Positions 13,721-25,596 of a DNA stretch of 64,000 nucleotides are shown here, one piece after another (position 1 is the stretch's first letter; each line of letters begins with the position of its first letter). The stretch is from Balanoglossus misakiensis (Eukaryota; Hemichordata). The stretch is taken from positions 11,470,001-11,534,000 of the forward strand of contig CM082585.2 in NCBI GenBank assembly GCA_040954595.2. The letters are read 5' to 3'. The notes under the pieces are model-generated. The model had not been told where the DNA came from. It was given only the letters and a program-made list of their open reading frames with translations, and ran no database searches. The position numbers and the translations under genes are program-made.

Positions 13721-15900
13721 CGGAACGTAATCTGACTAACTATCTGATTTAAACAACGACTATCAACGAATGTGACACTTGACATATCTGATTAATTCCT
13801 CTTTGAAAACGGACAACTTGTACATCTTAATATAGCGAGGAAGCCTTTCCCTTAGTTTCATGTTTCCCCTCCAGGGCGTGAGCAACGGGCAAATCGGATC
13901 GTTTTTCTTGCGGTTAACAGCTAAACTGATGGACCACGGAACTTAGGTGGAAATCCCTCCTTTTTCGTGCTCGATCCCAGAGAATTGTTCTGTGATTTTC
14001 CATGTTCATATGTCCGTGCGAAAGTGACGGGTTGTACTCTACGTAGATTACTAGCGTACCGATAAAATTGATAAGTTAATACACGGCAAACACACAACTT
14101 CTCCCCGGTCCGTTTAGATTATTCCTCCGCTGGAATTGAAATCAGACGCCGCAAGGAAATGGTTCAATTTAGAAGCATTTCATCAAATTATTTGCATCGC
14201 CGTTGTCGTTTGTTGACACTCCCTCTGAAATAAAGAGAAGCGAATTCCCGGACAATAGACCGAGTATCAATCTGATTTTCGGTGATCCTCGGGAAAAAAA
14301 AATTGCCATTGACGCTGGCCACTTACACCAAATTGAATCACGTGCAGTCAATGTCAACTTTAATATCAATATGTCGCTTTTGATATCAATATATCAGTAT
14401 ATCAGGATCGTTTACAAAAACATCCGAAGATACGTAAGGCACCGTAGACTCTGCGTGATGTGAGGGTGGTATGCCTTCTGTCCTATCACGGATCCAACAC
14501 GACAGGCTGAAATTTGCTCACAGCGTCTCACATGCTCAGTATTGATATGATAGGGAGTTATGTAATGTATGATATAAGTTTAAACATAGCGTTAGTCAGT
14601 AAGTCAGCTACTCAGTTTACCTTAAAATTGTTTGCACACAAGGAACAGTTACATAACATGTATAACACAGGTATATCTAGCAATCTCTAAATATTCAGGT
14701 ATTACCTCAGAAGACTGTTGAAACTTATAACCACTTCACGGAGTTCAAGAATTGTACAATTTTTAAGAGGCTCATAAAAGTTTCATCCAGATATTTTATA
14801 TGTTCTATAGTTGCCTGTGCTTGTTGTTTCCACTGGAAGAGCAAACAGAGCAACGGGGGTGGCTGACCACAAAACGGAGGGGCTTGTCGGCAGGAACTGC
14901 CTTGTCCATCATCGTGGTCGCCAATCAGAAATGGGAATGGCAGTGTTGCTCGCGAATACAATGAAACTCGGCGGTCCGCAACCACCGACGACCAATATCG
15001 TATAGACGTCCGGTTGAACGTCCACCGTCGGGACATGAGACCCAGCCCAAACAACAAACAAATAAACAAACGCGGTGATTCAGAAACACGTCACCTGGAC
15101 ATTTGAGACAATCGAGATCTATTCAGAGAGATCATCTACCATGACTGTTAACGTAAGCAGGAGTATTCAGCTCCACCGTATCAGATGTACGGTCGACAAA
15201 TTATAAGGACAAAGCTCCACGCGCATCTAAACCGTCTGTCTGCTAAATTCCTACCAGCCAACCAGTATATATCCATCCCTCCATCCATTTATCTGCCTGT
15301 CTATACCCAACCGTCCATGTATGTAGCATGTCCATCCAACTCACGTTCTCCCTCCTCCCTCCCCCTCTCTCTCTCGCGCCTGTGGGAGCAAAAAGTGGCG
15401 GAGACAGAAAAGAAATAAAATACAGAATAAATCAGAGGAGAGAATGAACACACATCCAGAGAAATAATTACTTAGAGTACTGGGGCGAATGATTCTAGAA
15501 ATCGTACTGCGGCAAACATACGTCAGTTGATTTTTTTCGAGTGAGAGAACCCATCTGTCCGACATGTCTGAATTTTTTATTGTTTCTCGCCTTTTTGTGG
15601 ATTTTATGAGTGTTTTATTCCACACATTCAAAAAATTATCCTTTCTTCTTGAGTTTCATCCGGGTGACAATTGAATGTGTCTTCGTTGGTCATCAGCAAT
15701 TGGTCTTCTTACTCACGTGATTTCTGTCGTTCCGGTGTGATGATTGTGGTCCGGGTGTCACCGAGCTTTCTGGTTGGCATGTGTCCGATTGCTTGACACG
15801 TTTGTCCAGTGCACCCAGTGAGTGTCGACATTGAATGTTAGACAGGGTATGATAAAACCCAACTCTATTACCCCGGGTGTAAAAGATTCCTTTAATACAG

Positions 15901-15943
15901 ACAGACATCTGTCTGTCCAACCAAGGTCACTTTCATGACCTTG
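15901..15943. promoter_or_regulatory. Two adjacent inverted repeats (SMAD-like and ERR/SF1-like)
   Basis: ACAGACA-TC-TGTCTGT at 15901-15916 is an inverted pair of CAGAC/GTCTG SMAD-type sites. Five bases later, CAAGGTCA (15922-15929) and TGACCTTG (15936-15943) form an inverted repeat with a six-base spacer. Each arm is an extended nuclear-receptor half-site of the ERR/SF-1 type. The structure is seen directly; binding is inferred. Confidence 0.4.
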
Positions 15944-17860
15944 CATAGATCCCCCTCCCCCTTCTCGAACTTATGAGTCGTCGTTTTTGAGCGACCCACT
16001 CTATCTGACAGCGAATTCATATTGAATATTTTTTTCTTCTGATTATCAGAATTGCTGTTCATCATATTTTTCCAGGTATGTGGTTGTAAATATTGGAATT
16101 ACAGGGTCATAGCCTGAGAGACTCTTGATGTCCAAAACTGTGTCCTATTTGACATCTGCTCTTGGCAACTTCGAGTGAAACAGAGAGGCTGTGTTTTAGA
16201 TTAAATTTTAACGCCTGCGCGATGATAATTCTGGCCAGGTTTGGGGGAACGCTTATTATTAGTGAGTTTTGCATGGAGAACAGGACAGTAAGATACGATA
16301 GCGAAGGTGATTAAGACATGAGCGTGTAAAGCGCGGTGAATTTCTCCTGCAGAAATGAACTTCCCTGCACAAGGTAGACCCCAAGAATTTCCCCGGTTCA
16401 GCCCGGATCACAGGGGGGTGGCACGGAGCATATACAAAAGGCGGACCGGCAAAGTACTGTGGCGGGTATTGAAAAGAACGAGAGTGAGAAAAAAAAGAAT
16501 TTCAAAAGAAACAAATACGCGGTATTGAAACCGACAGCGACATGTATTGTGCGTGCGTGTAATGAAATCAACACACCTCTTTTCAGTCCTACTCGTGTAT
16601 TGTTCGTAATAAAATTGGAAATAATTCTAATAATAGCGATGTGAATAATGGGGAACACGGTTGAATAGCCGAGTACACTTCGCCAACAATGAAGTCTTTT
16701 CACCAATGAATAGATGTAAATATTCGTGTATTGACTAGAGTCACACAACTAGCCACACTCCTTTATTTCTTAGGTTTCCGTCGTAGAAAAGACTGGGATG
16801 AAATCAACAGTGTACTTGTATGGAGATTAGCAGCGAATCCGTTGCAATTAACATACCAAATGCATTTGTTCAAAGGGTCTATGTGGGCCCATTCTCTCCG
16901 CGACAATAAACACACGATCGTGTTTACAGGCAGTTCATGCCGGTTGGACAAGTCGAAACCGATGTCGCTAAGTTTTCTGACTGTGATGGCCGTACGCCAC
17001 GTGTGCAAGACCCCTTGCGTCGCCTACCGGAGAGCTTTCTCGCTCATCGACCGACTGGCGCGGCTCGACATTCCTGGCGACATAGCTCTATTAATTACAT
17101 TGTAACCGTTAAAAACGTTTGCCTTTTGACACAATTTTACTATTTTCTTAGCCACTTAAAACACTTATCAACCAAAAGGTGAAGCATTGTCAATTGTTTG
17201 GAAGATTATCCTATACCCTATACTTACAAAATGTTTGCTCGTTTGCTGATCATATAATAGACTATACGGGAGTCAATGTCAATCGCTGTGTAACACGGTA
17301 GCTGATTCTGTAATTAAACTAACCCACTTAATCAAGGCGTGTATGGAAACTGTTCACACGTTCCACTTCCCCTTGACAACGCCGGTTGCCACTTTACATT
17401 TGGCAAAACGGAAGACGGTGGGACTTAAAGACGTCCAATCGCGCGAGTAAGTGTCGTGTTCTAGTCAGTGGACTGACTGGTTTGAAGACACGCTCTGAGC
17501 TTGATGTCATTGGGGAAACGCATGTCGTTCGATAGTGTCTGTGCGATTTCGCAACTTTTTCCCGCATAATGCAATTCCTAGTATCTTTCTTTGTTCGCGG
17601 TTGTTTTCGGATACTGTTCTTTGGCAACAGTGCGCGACGGAATACCTTTGAAAAGCAAGGTTGGGCTTTTCATGCCAGAACGATGAAGCAAACAGAGGTC
17701 TGACTGGATTAAGCGGTTCTTTCAGTCGACGTCGATTAATATCTCTGTATTCACGTTTACTATACTGTAACGATGGAATGGGGAATTTGGGTGAACGTCG
17801 AGATTGGGTAAAGGAATGAAACGGTTGTGATGAAATCAGTGGCTCGTGCGATTGAGATCG

Positions 17861-17897
17861 GAGAGAGAGAGAGAGAGAGAGGGGGGGAGAGAGAGAG
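17861..17897. repeat. (GA)n microsatellite with internal G run
   Basis: A GA dinucleotide tract interrupted by GGGGGGG at its centre. A minus-strand open frame of 166 codons (17507-18007) runs through it as Leu/Ser repeats and is judged spurious. Confidence 0.9.
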
Positions 17898-18379
17898 TTA
17901 CATAGATATGTTCGATATTGATTCAGAGTGAATATTCTTCGAAATGCGCATTGTCTGATGCGTGGACAAAAACACGCAATCAAAAAGACGATGATGTGGG
18001 AGTTCAAAGCATTGCTTGAATGAGACGTTCGCTGGTTGGAAAGGATACCATTACTATCGTGTCATCTGCTCGCTTCTTCTCATCGGAGAGATGCGTACAA
18101 CACACACCCTAGAAAGATTGTATCAGATTCATCCCCCTTTTCTTTGCTCTGATTCCAGAACAACTAAACCTCTCAATTTGACAATTTCCGAGTCAAACTA
18201 GAGAAGATACACATACACAGTCGAGTTTCATTTCAAAATGTCAGACATTTGCTTTTTTGTTGGGAAGTCACGACCTTGTGAAATGCGGCATTTGTTGGTT
18301 CCCCGTCCGTATCAGCGCGCGTAGTCTGAGTGCGCTATCTGTCGATTACACTATCAGCGCGTCTTTCCAAGGCTCGACG

Positions 18380-18834
18380 GTCTTTTATCATGTTAATACG
18401 GTTGTACATTGATGAAGTGTGACAGCAACCGTCCCATTAACTTAAATACAAATCTTATCAATTTGCCCGCGACTGTTAAGCTCACAATCCGGTTTCCGTG
18501 CCTGTTATGTGTATTTTTCAGGTGTTTACCGAAAGTACTGCTTGTTTGTTTGTCGCACCGATGTCTGTACAGAATTCTCTCATATTTTGTTTTAAGCAAC
18601 GATTATTGACAAGGAATTGCATGTCTGTTTCAAAATCGAAGCGACAGCCCCCGAGCGCGCTATCAGCAATGTTTTTGCGATTTCGACGTAAAACGGGGAA
18701 GGTAATTGGCTTGGATGCGCCAGTCTGTTGTGGGCTGGCGGTAAGGTCATAACACACACTCTGCATTCACAAACACTTTTGACCGGCAGCTCTGCACTGC
18801 AATAGGACTTCAATCAAAGCCTGCCAACACAATG
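18380..18834. other. CpG-normal flank of the candidate SoxB2 module
   Basis: Several short frames on both strands overlap here (18393-18813), none recognisable. The composition is balanced with normal CpG density. It carries a GATTATTGACAAGGAATTGC word (18600-18619) containing SOX-like ATTGACAA and a POU-like AATTGCAT that runs on from it. It may be part of one larger conserved module with the core at 18835-18925. Confidence 0.25.
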
Positions 18835-18925
18835 AAGCAACACAATTGTTAGGATTAAAGGGGGTCATTTGCATTACTTAGCACAATTATTGTCCCTTTG
18901 TGGCACGTCATTTTCAATGACCACG
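18835..18925. promoter_or_regulatory. Candidate deeply conserved SoxB2 enhancer core
   Basis: Reading the plus strand: the palindrome ACAATTGT (18842-18849, SOX-like), GGATTA (18852-18857, K50 homeodomain) and the perfect octamer ATTTGCAT (18867-18874, POU). Then come ACAAT-T-ATTGT inverted SOX sites (18883-18893), CCTTTGTGG (18895-18903, SOX/TCF-like) and the inverted repeat GTCATT-TTC-AATGAC (18907-18921). SOX next to POU octamer sites is the classic SoxB/POU-III neural code. The core lies about 2 kb beyond the stop codon of the SoxB2 gene. A trans-phyletically conserved cis-regulatory module of soxB2 is described in the literature. I cannot recall its exact sequence, so identity is an inference. 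Confidence 0.45.
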
Positions 18926-20950
18926 TAAAACTCATCCAGAGTCTTTTGTAAAAACCACCCTAGTAGAGTCGAGCGGAACGCGGTGCGACAGGTAGACCGC
19001 ACCTTCCATTGGTTCGAGTTCAAGTTCGTTCAAAATAGCAGTCGCGACGGGCTCCCCTCCCCTCCATCGATTCAACTCCGAATACCTGTCTTTTATTTAA
19101 CCCTGTCCGTAGTATCGAATGGACCTTGCTAAATATTTATTTTTGTTGTATAGTAAGGATTTCTCCGGCCTTTCACAACAAGTCTATTCAGATGCTCCTG
19201 CCATCATCAATACCCCTCAAGCCTTTCTCAGCGGTCACACCCCTCTATTCACCGTACCCCTTTCATAACACTTTGTCCCAGTTTATTTATTCTTTTGAAT
19301 TTCCTTTCAGCCCATTGTAAGTAGTTGGCTGACACATTCTCATGCAAATCAACGGTATCACCGCCTTTGTGGACAGAACAATCGTTTTGATTCAGTTTAT
19401 CGCCTGTTCAGCGTTCATTTATTTATTTATGTCATATTAGCCATTCAGAATCTCATGTATTTTTTATTGTGTTGTTATTTTTCGCCTTTTGTACCTCAGC
19501 AAAAGCCCTTTATATTATTTATACTGCGAACAAGAATGAACAATGCGTGCATAGAGTAACCGACCTATTGAATCCACCCAGCTGCATGTACATGTATATA
19601 TATATGTTCATGAAACCATGATGAAACGAACTTAATTTTGTTCTCAGAAACAGTGTGCTGATACCAGTTCGCGATCAACTACATCGTTTTTGCTCTTCTG
19701 TACAGAACTCCCCTGTCCTTCAAGAATATCGTCAACACCACTAATCACAATATGTTCGTGTTTTTCCCACTGTAACTATGGGGGTGGAGCTAACACGGAC
19801 CAGATATATTTTCCCCGTAACAACTAAGCTACTCACAAAAAACATGAGAATCGTTTGCGGTTATTTAACTTGGGGGCGACATGAAAACGCGGAAGCAGTC
19901 GAAAGGTACACTACAAGTCGCGGAGAGCAATTTAGTTGACAAGCAACGCTGGAAAGTGAGCATTACAACGTGATGCGGCGAAATATTGTCTGTCAAACGT
20001 TTCCTTGTCTTTCTTTACTGTCTAACAGTCAAGCACCTGTTGTGTAGAAACACCACCAAGCTTTGTGATACCAAACCATAGTAGGTGTTTACAACCACAG
20101 TTGGAAGTGGCAATATTTGTCACTACTTACACAAAGGAGTAATATACACACACTAATACCTTTCGGGAAACACACACAAACACCCATTGACGTCGACATA
20201 ATGACTTTTTCTCTTTTTACTTTGACTTAGTTCAAAGACTGAACAGACTCGACACAATTTACATCTGACAGAAAAAAATCAGCATTAAATAAAGACTGCT
20301 ATAACAAATACAAAATAACATCTTTTTGATTTGTGACATTCAAATTACGATAGATTTGCATCATTTTCAGCAAAAATAAGTCAATAGAATTTTACACTCT
20401 TAAAATATTATCTAAATATTCAAACACGGAAATTTGTTAGACTTTCGAGTTCTACTTGTTCCATGACAAGGCAGCATTAGTAAAGTCATTTTAGAACACC
20501 AACTTGAACAAAATAATTTCAGTACTTTACTTAATAAACATTAAAAAACTGCTTCGCTTTACCCCTCAACCGTCGTTGAAAATAAATTTACAAAAAATCG
20601 GCGAAATAAATAGCCGAAAAATGTAACGTATAAACACCATAGTGGTTTTCTTAAATCGGGGAGGGATAGGGTTATCGTTAGGGTGAAACGAAAATTTCAA
20701 AAATGGCTTTAACCGCTCCGTTCTACTTGAAAAAAACTTGCAATACTTTTGCACAGGTAGAAGCTTTGGGTCAGCGTTGTACCTAGAAATAATATATAAA
20801 GTAACTCAATTTTAGGAAACCATATGATACGATTCCCTCGTCTAAGGTGTTCATAAGCTTAGTTAACAATCCCAGCCGATTAAGCTAGGTCAAACACAAG
20901 ATAATTGTTTTAAGAGTTTGAATAGTCTTACTCGATCAGTCTGTGTATGC
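18926..20950. other. 3' flank of the SoxB2 gene, possible 3' UTR
   Basis: No coding region is supported. For the minus-strand gene, AATAAA-type signals appear at 19418-19423 and 19422-19427 (TTTATT on the plus strand). They sit in an AUAAAUAAAUAAAU context, which would imply a 3' UTR of about 1.5 kb. None closer to the stop was seen. The part at 20270-20760 is strongly AT-rich. An octamer ATGCAAAT lies at 19342-19349. Confidence 0.35.
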
Positions 20951-21688
20951 CTACATGTGCGATGTCGGCGGTGGGTGAGCTGTGTGGTGGGAAGGGTGTG
21001 TCGCGGAATAGTGATCCTCGGGTTTGACCAGAATGTAGGCGACAGGGCGTCGGAGTGGGTCCTGAGCTGGCTGCCAACAGTTACAAGGCATCATATATTG
21101 CTGTCCAGGCATTCCGGGCGTAGGATGCGTATGTGTGTGCGGTGTAGGGATGGACGCCGCCCCGAACGCACTGCCAGGTAAGCTCGGGTAAAGGTGTGAC
21201 GAGTATAGCGGGTTGGCACCTGGGTACGACCCGGCGTCGAGTTTACTGCTGACCGAAGCGTTCACAGAGTCCAACAGTGAGTACGGCGATGTCGTATTTG
21301 GCAAGTAAGAACGGACCTTTTCCGACGCAGAATAGGTACTATATATATCGTTGGCCGATGACGTTGAAGTAAAGTTACCACTGGTGGGAATACACGGTAT
21401 GGGAAACGCATACCTGTCTTTCTTCAATAAAGATTTCGGCTTACGTCGTGGCCGATACTTGTAATCGGGGTGTTCCTTCATGTGCAAGGCTCGTAGTCTT
21501 TTGGCTTCGTCGATAAACGGTCTCTTCTCAACCTCTGACAACAGTTTCCACTCGGCTCCAAGTCGCTTACTTATCTCAGAATTGTGCATTTTTGGATTCT
21601 CCTGTGCCATCTTCCGCCGCTGACCACGAGACCACACCATGAAGGCATTCATGGGACGTTTCACATGATCGACTGGTTTGCAGGCCAT
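20951..21688 (-). CDS. soxB2: SoxB2-group HMG-box transcription factor (Sox14/Sox21 orthologue)
   Basis: Complete intronless 245-codon gene. Residues 7-85 are the HMG box, which bends DNA at ACAAT/ATTGT sites. It shows the SOX core RPMNAFMVW (11-19) with the F16-M17 intercalating wedge, W19 and W47, and two nuclear-localisation stretches (about 10-26 and 76-85). The box is followed by [10 protein letters not shown] (87-96), which separates SoxB2 from SoxB1. The C-terminus keeps the SOX14/21 signature YMMPCNCW (198-205) and VAYIL (216-220), then adds a His/Pro-rich tail ending at 245 instead of the vertebrate ending. Human SOX14 and SOX21 are of similar length (about 240-276). The start is firm: an in-frame TAA lies at 21704-21706, six codons upstream, with A at -3 and G at +4; the stop is TAG. 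SoxB2 proteins are nuclear, mostly repressive regulators that oppose SoxB1 activity during neurogenesis. It is the only recognisable gene in the window. SoxB2 group assignment is near certain; sox14-versus-sox21 naming is not meaningful outside vertebrates. Confidence 0.98.
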   Translation of the reverse strand: MACKPVDHVKRPMNAFMVWSRGQRRKMAQENPKMHNSEISKRLGAEWKLLSEVEKRPFIDEAKRLRALHMKEHPDYKYRPRRKPKSLLKKDRYAFPIPCIPTSGNFTSTSSANDIYSTYSASEKVRSYLPNTTSPYSLLDSVNASVSSKLDAGSYPGANPLYSSHLYPSLPGSAFGAASIPTPHTHTHPTPGMPGQQYMMPCNCWQPAQDPLRRPVAYILVKPEDHYSATHPSHHTAHPPPTSHM

Positions 21689-22630
21689 ATTGCTGTCGTG
21701 TTTTTAACACTTTTTGAAAACGCGGTCACTGTATGAGGTAGTACAGTACGGTCACAGACACGTCTCAAGTCAGTAGGAATGACTTTCGTAAGTTGCTGGC
21801 CTTGTCAACAGTCCGAAAACTCGAACATATACACACTATTCCGGCACTTGAAACACTAGCCGTCGTCAGTTGCGTGTGTCACCAAACGTTCCCAAGCTTC
21901 CACTGAACATAAACTTTTGCAATATACAGCGCATAGCTCATAGGAGAACCGGTCCAATCAGACACTTTGACACATAACTCCCGCCAAAACAACCTAATAT
22001 GAATACGTGTTAGACGTCGTAATTGGCTAAGGTTTGTGAATGAAAGTTGATTTGATATGTTAATATCTATTGTAGGGATAGGTATCTCTATCACGTGACT
22101 GCGCTCAAAAGAATGATTGGTTTTAATCGTAATTAAATATATGAAACATTTATCAGATCAAGATGGCGGTATAGATGAGCCTGAAAGAGACATAAATATG
22201 AAGAAATTCATCATATTTTCTAGTATGGATAAGGTTTGTAGTGAAAAATTACGCGAGAGTATGGGGTTGGAATTTGCGTGAGAGAATTAAGAGAGTGCGT
22301 GAGTTAAGTGACATTATAGTCGAGCTCCAAATTTAGTACACCTCTGTCCACGTTTCTGTCGTCTGCCGTCTGTCCATGCTCGTAGTAGTAGTAGTACATT
22401 ATATATGGTGTGGCTTGTGTCCAAGGGTCGAGCAGTCCGGTATCTCCGCAGCGATAACGCCGCTTGTTACGGTGGCAATGCTTTTGTTAGTGCTTACTAC
22501 TTAATATCTCGGCCTTTGTGTGCTTATTGTTAAGCTCCAAGGTGCATATTTGTTTAAGCGACCATTTGAATAGGTGAATGAGTGTATAGGTTATCGCTCG
22601 TTGAAAGGGAGACAATCCAAAATTAAAGGT
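21689..22630 (-). promoter_or_regulatory. SoxB2 5' UTR and promoter region
   Basis: Upstream side of the minus-strand gene. CCAAT boxes in gene orientation appear as ATTGG at 22022-22026 and 22116-22120, with one in reverse orientation (CCAAT) at 21954-21958. A CACGTG E-box lies at 22092-22097. No strong TATA box is seen; the TGTATATG word near 21830 is a weak candidate. A YY1-like AAGATGGCGG occurs near 22160. A short (GTA)n run lies at 22382-22396. The transcription start cannot be placed, and a non-coding 5' exon is possible. Confidence 0.4.
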
Positions 22631-23189
22631 GAACTACAATCGTTATCACTTCTGTATTGTTTTCACCCGATAAGATTGTTTTCGCGATCAAATTTGACAC
22701 GGAGGTCCCACGTGAAATACTGATGTATAATGAACCGTTGCTATGTTTCCAACGCCGTTTTACTGTGCGCGGAAATATACAACGCCACCACACAAAAAAG
22801 GAGAAGAAATCAACAGAGAATGATGCAATTATTATCAACGTCTTGCGCGAACGACAAATTTACTCGCGGCCCGGCCTCCGTCATTTTTTTCTCTCAGTTT
22901 TCCAGCCGACCGGTGTCATTGTATACAAGGCATTGTGAAAGTGTTGTACAGAAATCACGGACGCGCACACCGCCTATTATGATAGTGATGAATTTTTCAA
23001 TGTTGGCGATTTTGCTCACCGATTTCAATTTGCAAATTCATTTTACACGCCAGACGCACACTATTCATCAGCGGGCTTATAAATGAATAGCATTGTCGCG
23101 GACCATATTGAATGAGTACATATTTCTATAGAAAGTCCCAGTGTACAAACAAATGCAGCTTATTTCCATTTATCGCCACTATTTTCCGA

Positions 23190-23420
23190 GATTACAGCAA
23201 CAATGGGCCTCACCACCACAGTAAACAGAAGCGAAAAGTCAGACCATTATCTGATACATAATCTATTACAGTCCATTGTTTAACAACACTTAATGCCTTG
23301 TGAATAACTGTTCCAGGCCTGTTTTAGCGATAATAATTTCCTCGCTTTGCATTAAGGCCTTTGTCACTGGGAGAAACTGGGAAATAAATCTGCCAAACAA
23401 CACACAATTGTGAAATGTCA
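23190..23420. promoter_or_regulatory. SOX-site cluster upstream of SoxB2
   Basis: AACAATGG at 23199-23206 and CCATTGTT at 23273-23280 are perfect canonical SOX sites facing opposite ways. They are followed by TTAACAAC, TTTGCATTAAGG (POU/homeodomain-like) and CCTTTGTC. The cluster lies about 1.5 kb upstream of the start codon and could mediate auto- or SoxB1 cross-regulation. This is an inference from motifs only. Confidence 0.33.
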
Positions 23421-24766
23421 AGGAACACAGATTGGAAAGAGAGGAAAGTGTACAATTAACATTAAAACTATTAAAGTAGGATTATTCGCATGTATGTTGG
23501 CAAAAATGACGAGAACCGGAAATATAAGAAAAGTGAAAAAAGTAAAGAATTCAAAAATTAACCCATCCCGGTTTTTGAATAATTGTTTTCCTTTCTGTAA
23601 CCATTCATTAAATTTGATTTATTTTGTGTAAAATGGAAAAAAGGGTGAGCTGTTTCAACCCACAGATGATTGAACTGTCACCATGAAAATGCACACATCT
23701 AAAAAATTGATAGATAAAAAAGAAGCAATTTTCTCGCTTTTTTTCAAAGATGTGCAAAGAATTAATGAACAAAAATGCATTTTTTCAGTCTAAAGTGTTT
23801 AAGAAACTTACACCAATTGTTTTTCGAAAGTGGAGATGTGTTAAGCAACTTACACCCTGTGAAAGTTGGGGAAAACTCATTTTTTTGGAACCGAAGATTA
23901 TTAAAATGTATAATTTTGCATTAAAAAAGCACACCTGATAGCATCCATGATATATTTACTTGAAAAGTATTATAAATCATGATGCATCATTAAAAAGCCA
24001 AGATGAATGGATTTGTGGAACATTTATTTTTACATGGAAATACGAATAAGATAAATTTCCCCACTGTTGGCGGTAAATAATATATTTGTCTGTCTTTCTA
24101 GAATTACAGTCTGCCATTCTGGCAAATTGAGCAAGGCGGCTTTCCTTATTCATGTATTAAAAGTCACCTAATATCTTGAATCAAGTTTACACAAGTGAAA
24201 TTTTTATGATTTAAAAGGAGAAGAAAAAGAGTTGTTGCTGTTGATTTTCTGTGACTTTTTCTTTCATTTTGTTATCTCGATTTCAACAGGAGTATACTGT
24301 GAGTGAATGGAAGATCTGATATTCCCAGCTTATGGAATAGCTCTGAAATTGACAAATCAAAATAAAGCGATTTGGAGCACGAAGGACATGGCCCGAAGAC
24401 AAGCCTAAAATATCGTACGTGGAATTAGTGAATTTTACTTGCAAAGCAAAAAGAATACTAATTATTTACCAGTTTGGGCTAAAAGGGAACTAGACATCAA
24501 GTGATCGGAAGACTGCCTGGAGATAAATAGAAATTTTGCATCAACGTGTAGGCAGGTATTGTATGTCTGTCTATTGTTACACTCTGATGATCAGAAAGTT
24601 TCTGTCCCAGTATTAGAATCTATCTTGGTGTTCATAATCAAAGGGGTTTTGTGCAGGCTATCAGATGAGATGATAAACTGAGTATTGCAACATTGATAGA
24701 AAACCTCAGTTAACAGATTTCTCTCCTTCTATTCAGCGGTAAAGAGCTGAGTGAGAGAAAGCGACC

Positions 24767-24785
24767 AAAAAAAAAAAAAAAAAAA
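24767..24785. repeat. Poly-A tract
   Basis: Nineteen A residues. I could not recognise a retroposed gene or SINE body directly upstream, so it is treated as simple sequence. Confidence 0.9.
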
Positions 24786-25582
24786 TCAATGTAATGCAAC
24801 TGTTCCAGAGGGAAGTGGGATTAATTCAAGCTACTGAGTCTTTCCTATCAAAGCGCTCATTTTTAAGACTGAATTATTGATAGAGAGAGGAAAAGTAGAA
24901 AGAGACTGACAGCAAATTTGGATATTTCACGGAATATTAAGTTGAATGGGGCTTTGATAAGATAAGAAAGTGAATTTAGATGTTGATAGTGTATAATGGC
25001 TGACCAGACTATATTGCTATATCAGCTGAGAGGAAACATTGCAAATTCTACATAGTAGATATACATCATCTCACACTATGCCACGGACTCAATGTTATCT
25101 GAGGAAATTGAATTAGAATACCGTACCTGGTGATTTCGCTCACATATTCCGTTTTGTGGTTTCTCATCTTATCTCCCTATATTTTTCTCTCTCATCCCAA
25201 TATCATCCAAATTAAGTGTACATTAGAATGATTGTTATCATGTGTCTCATTCACGGTTAGGCGATATCAGCGTACAAGTGTTTAAAACTGTCACTTTTTT
25301 TACTGTCTGATATTTATTTTTCACTTAGAAATCATGAAATCAATGCAATTTGTAAAAAAAAAAAAATTTTTTTATTTCTGAAGTGAGAAGTCTTACCCTA
25401 GTGACACTGTAGCTGAGAAACTGGACACAAAGATGAGAATACATTACTTTTGAAGACCGGGATTTCTACCGGCATTTATCACTGAAAAGTATGTATTGAA
25501 GAATTTTTATTTAAATTATGCAGATATAGGTTCTGAGAAATGTTTTACATACTTGCTTTAAAAATGACAAATCTATCATTCT

Positions 25583-25596
25583 GTTGCCATAGAAAC
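25583..25596. promoter_or_regulatory. RFX X-box (strong match)
   Basis: GTTGCCATAGAAAC matches the RFX palindrome with both half-sites intact and the two-base AT spacer. The near-identical motif GTCGCCATAGAAAC occurs at 5079-5092. Confidence 0.42.

Larger units (their letters stand above)
11431..17860. other. Intergenic DNA with CpG-rich and enhancer-like patches
   Basis: No supported gene. The longest frames (16731-17105 plus, 14725-15069 minus) are unrecognised, and overlapping open frames on both strands there suggest high GC rather than coding. Candidate regulatory patches at 12010-12240 and 13250-13720, and the paired inverted repeats at 15901-15943, are listed separately. The segment 16900-17100 is the most CpG-dense part but shows no promoter layout I can defend. 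Confidence 0.5.

Noticed and set aside
16731-17105. 124-codon plus-strand open frame with overlapping frames on both strands
   Set aside because: Several frames are open at once because the patch is GC-rich; none resembles a known protein.
17507-18007. 166-codon minus-strand open frame, the second longest
   Set aside because: It runs through the GA microsatellite as Leu/Ser repeats and has no domain; the length is explained by the repeat lacking stops.
24767-24785. Retroposon poly-A tail
   Set aside because: No recognisable element body or target-site duplication beside it.
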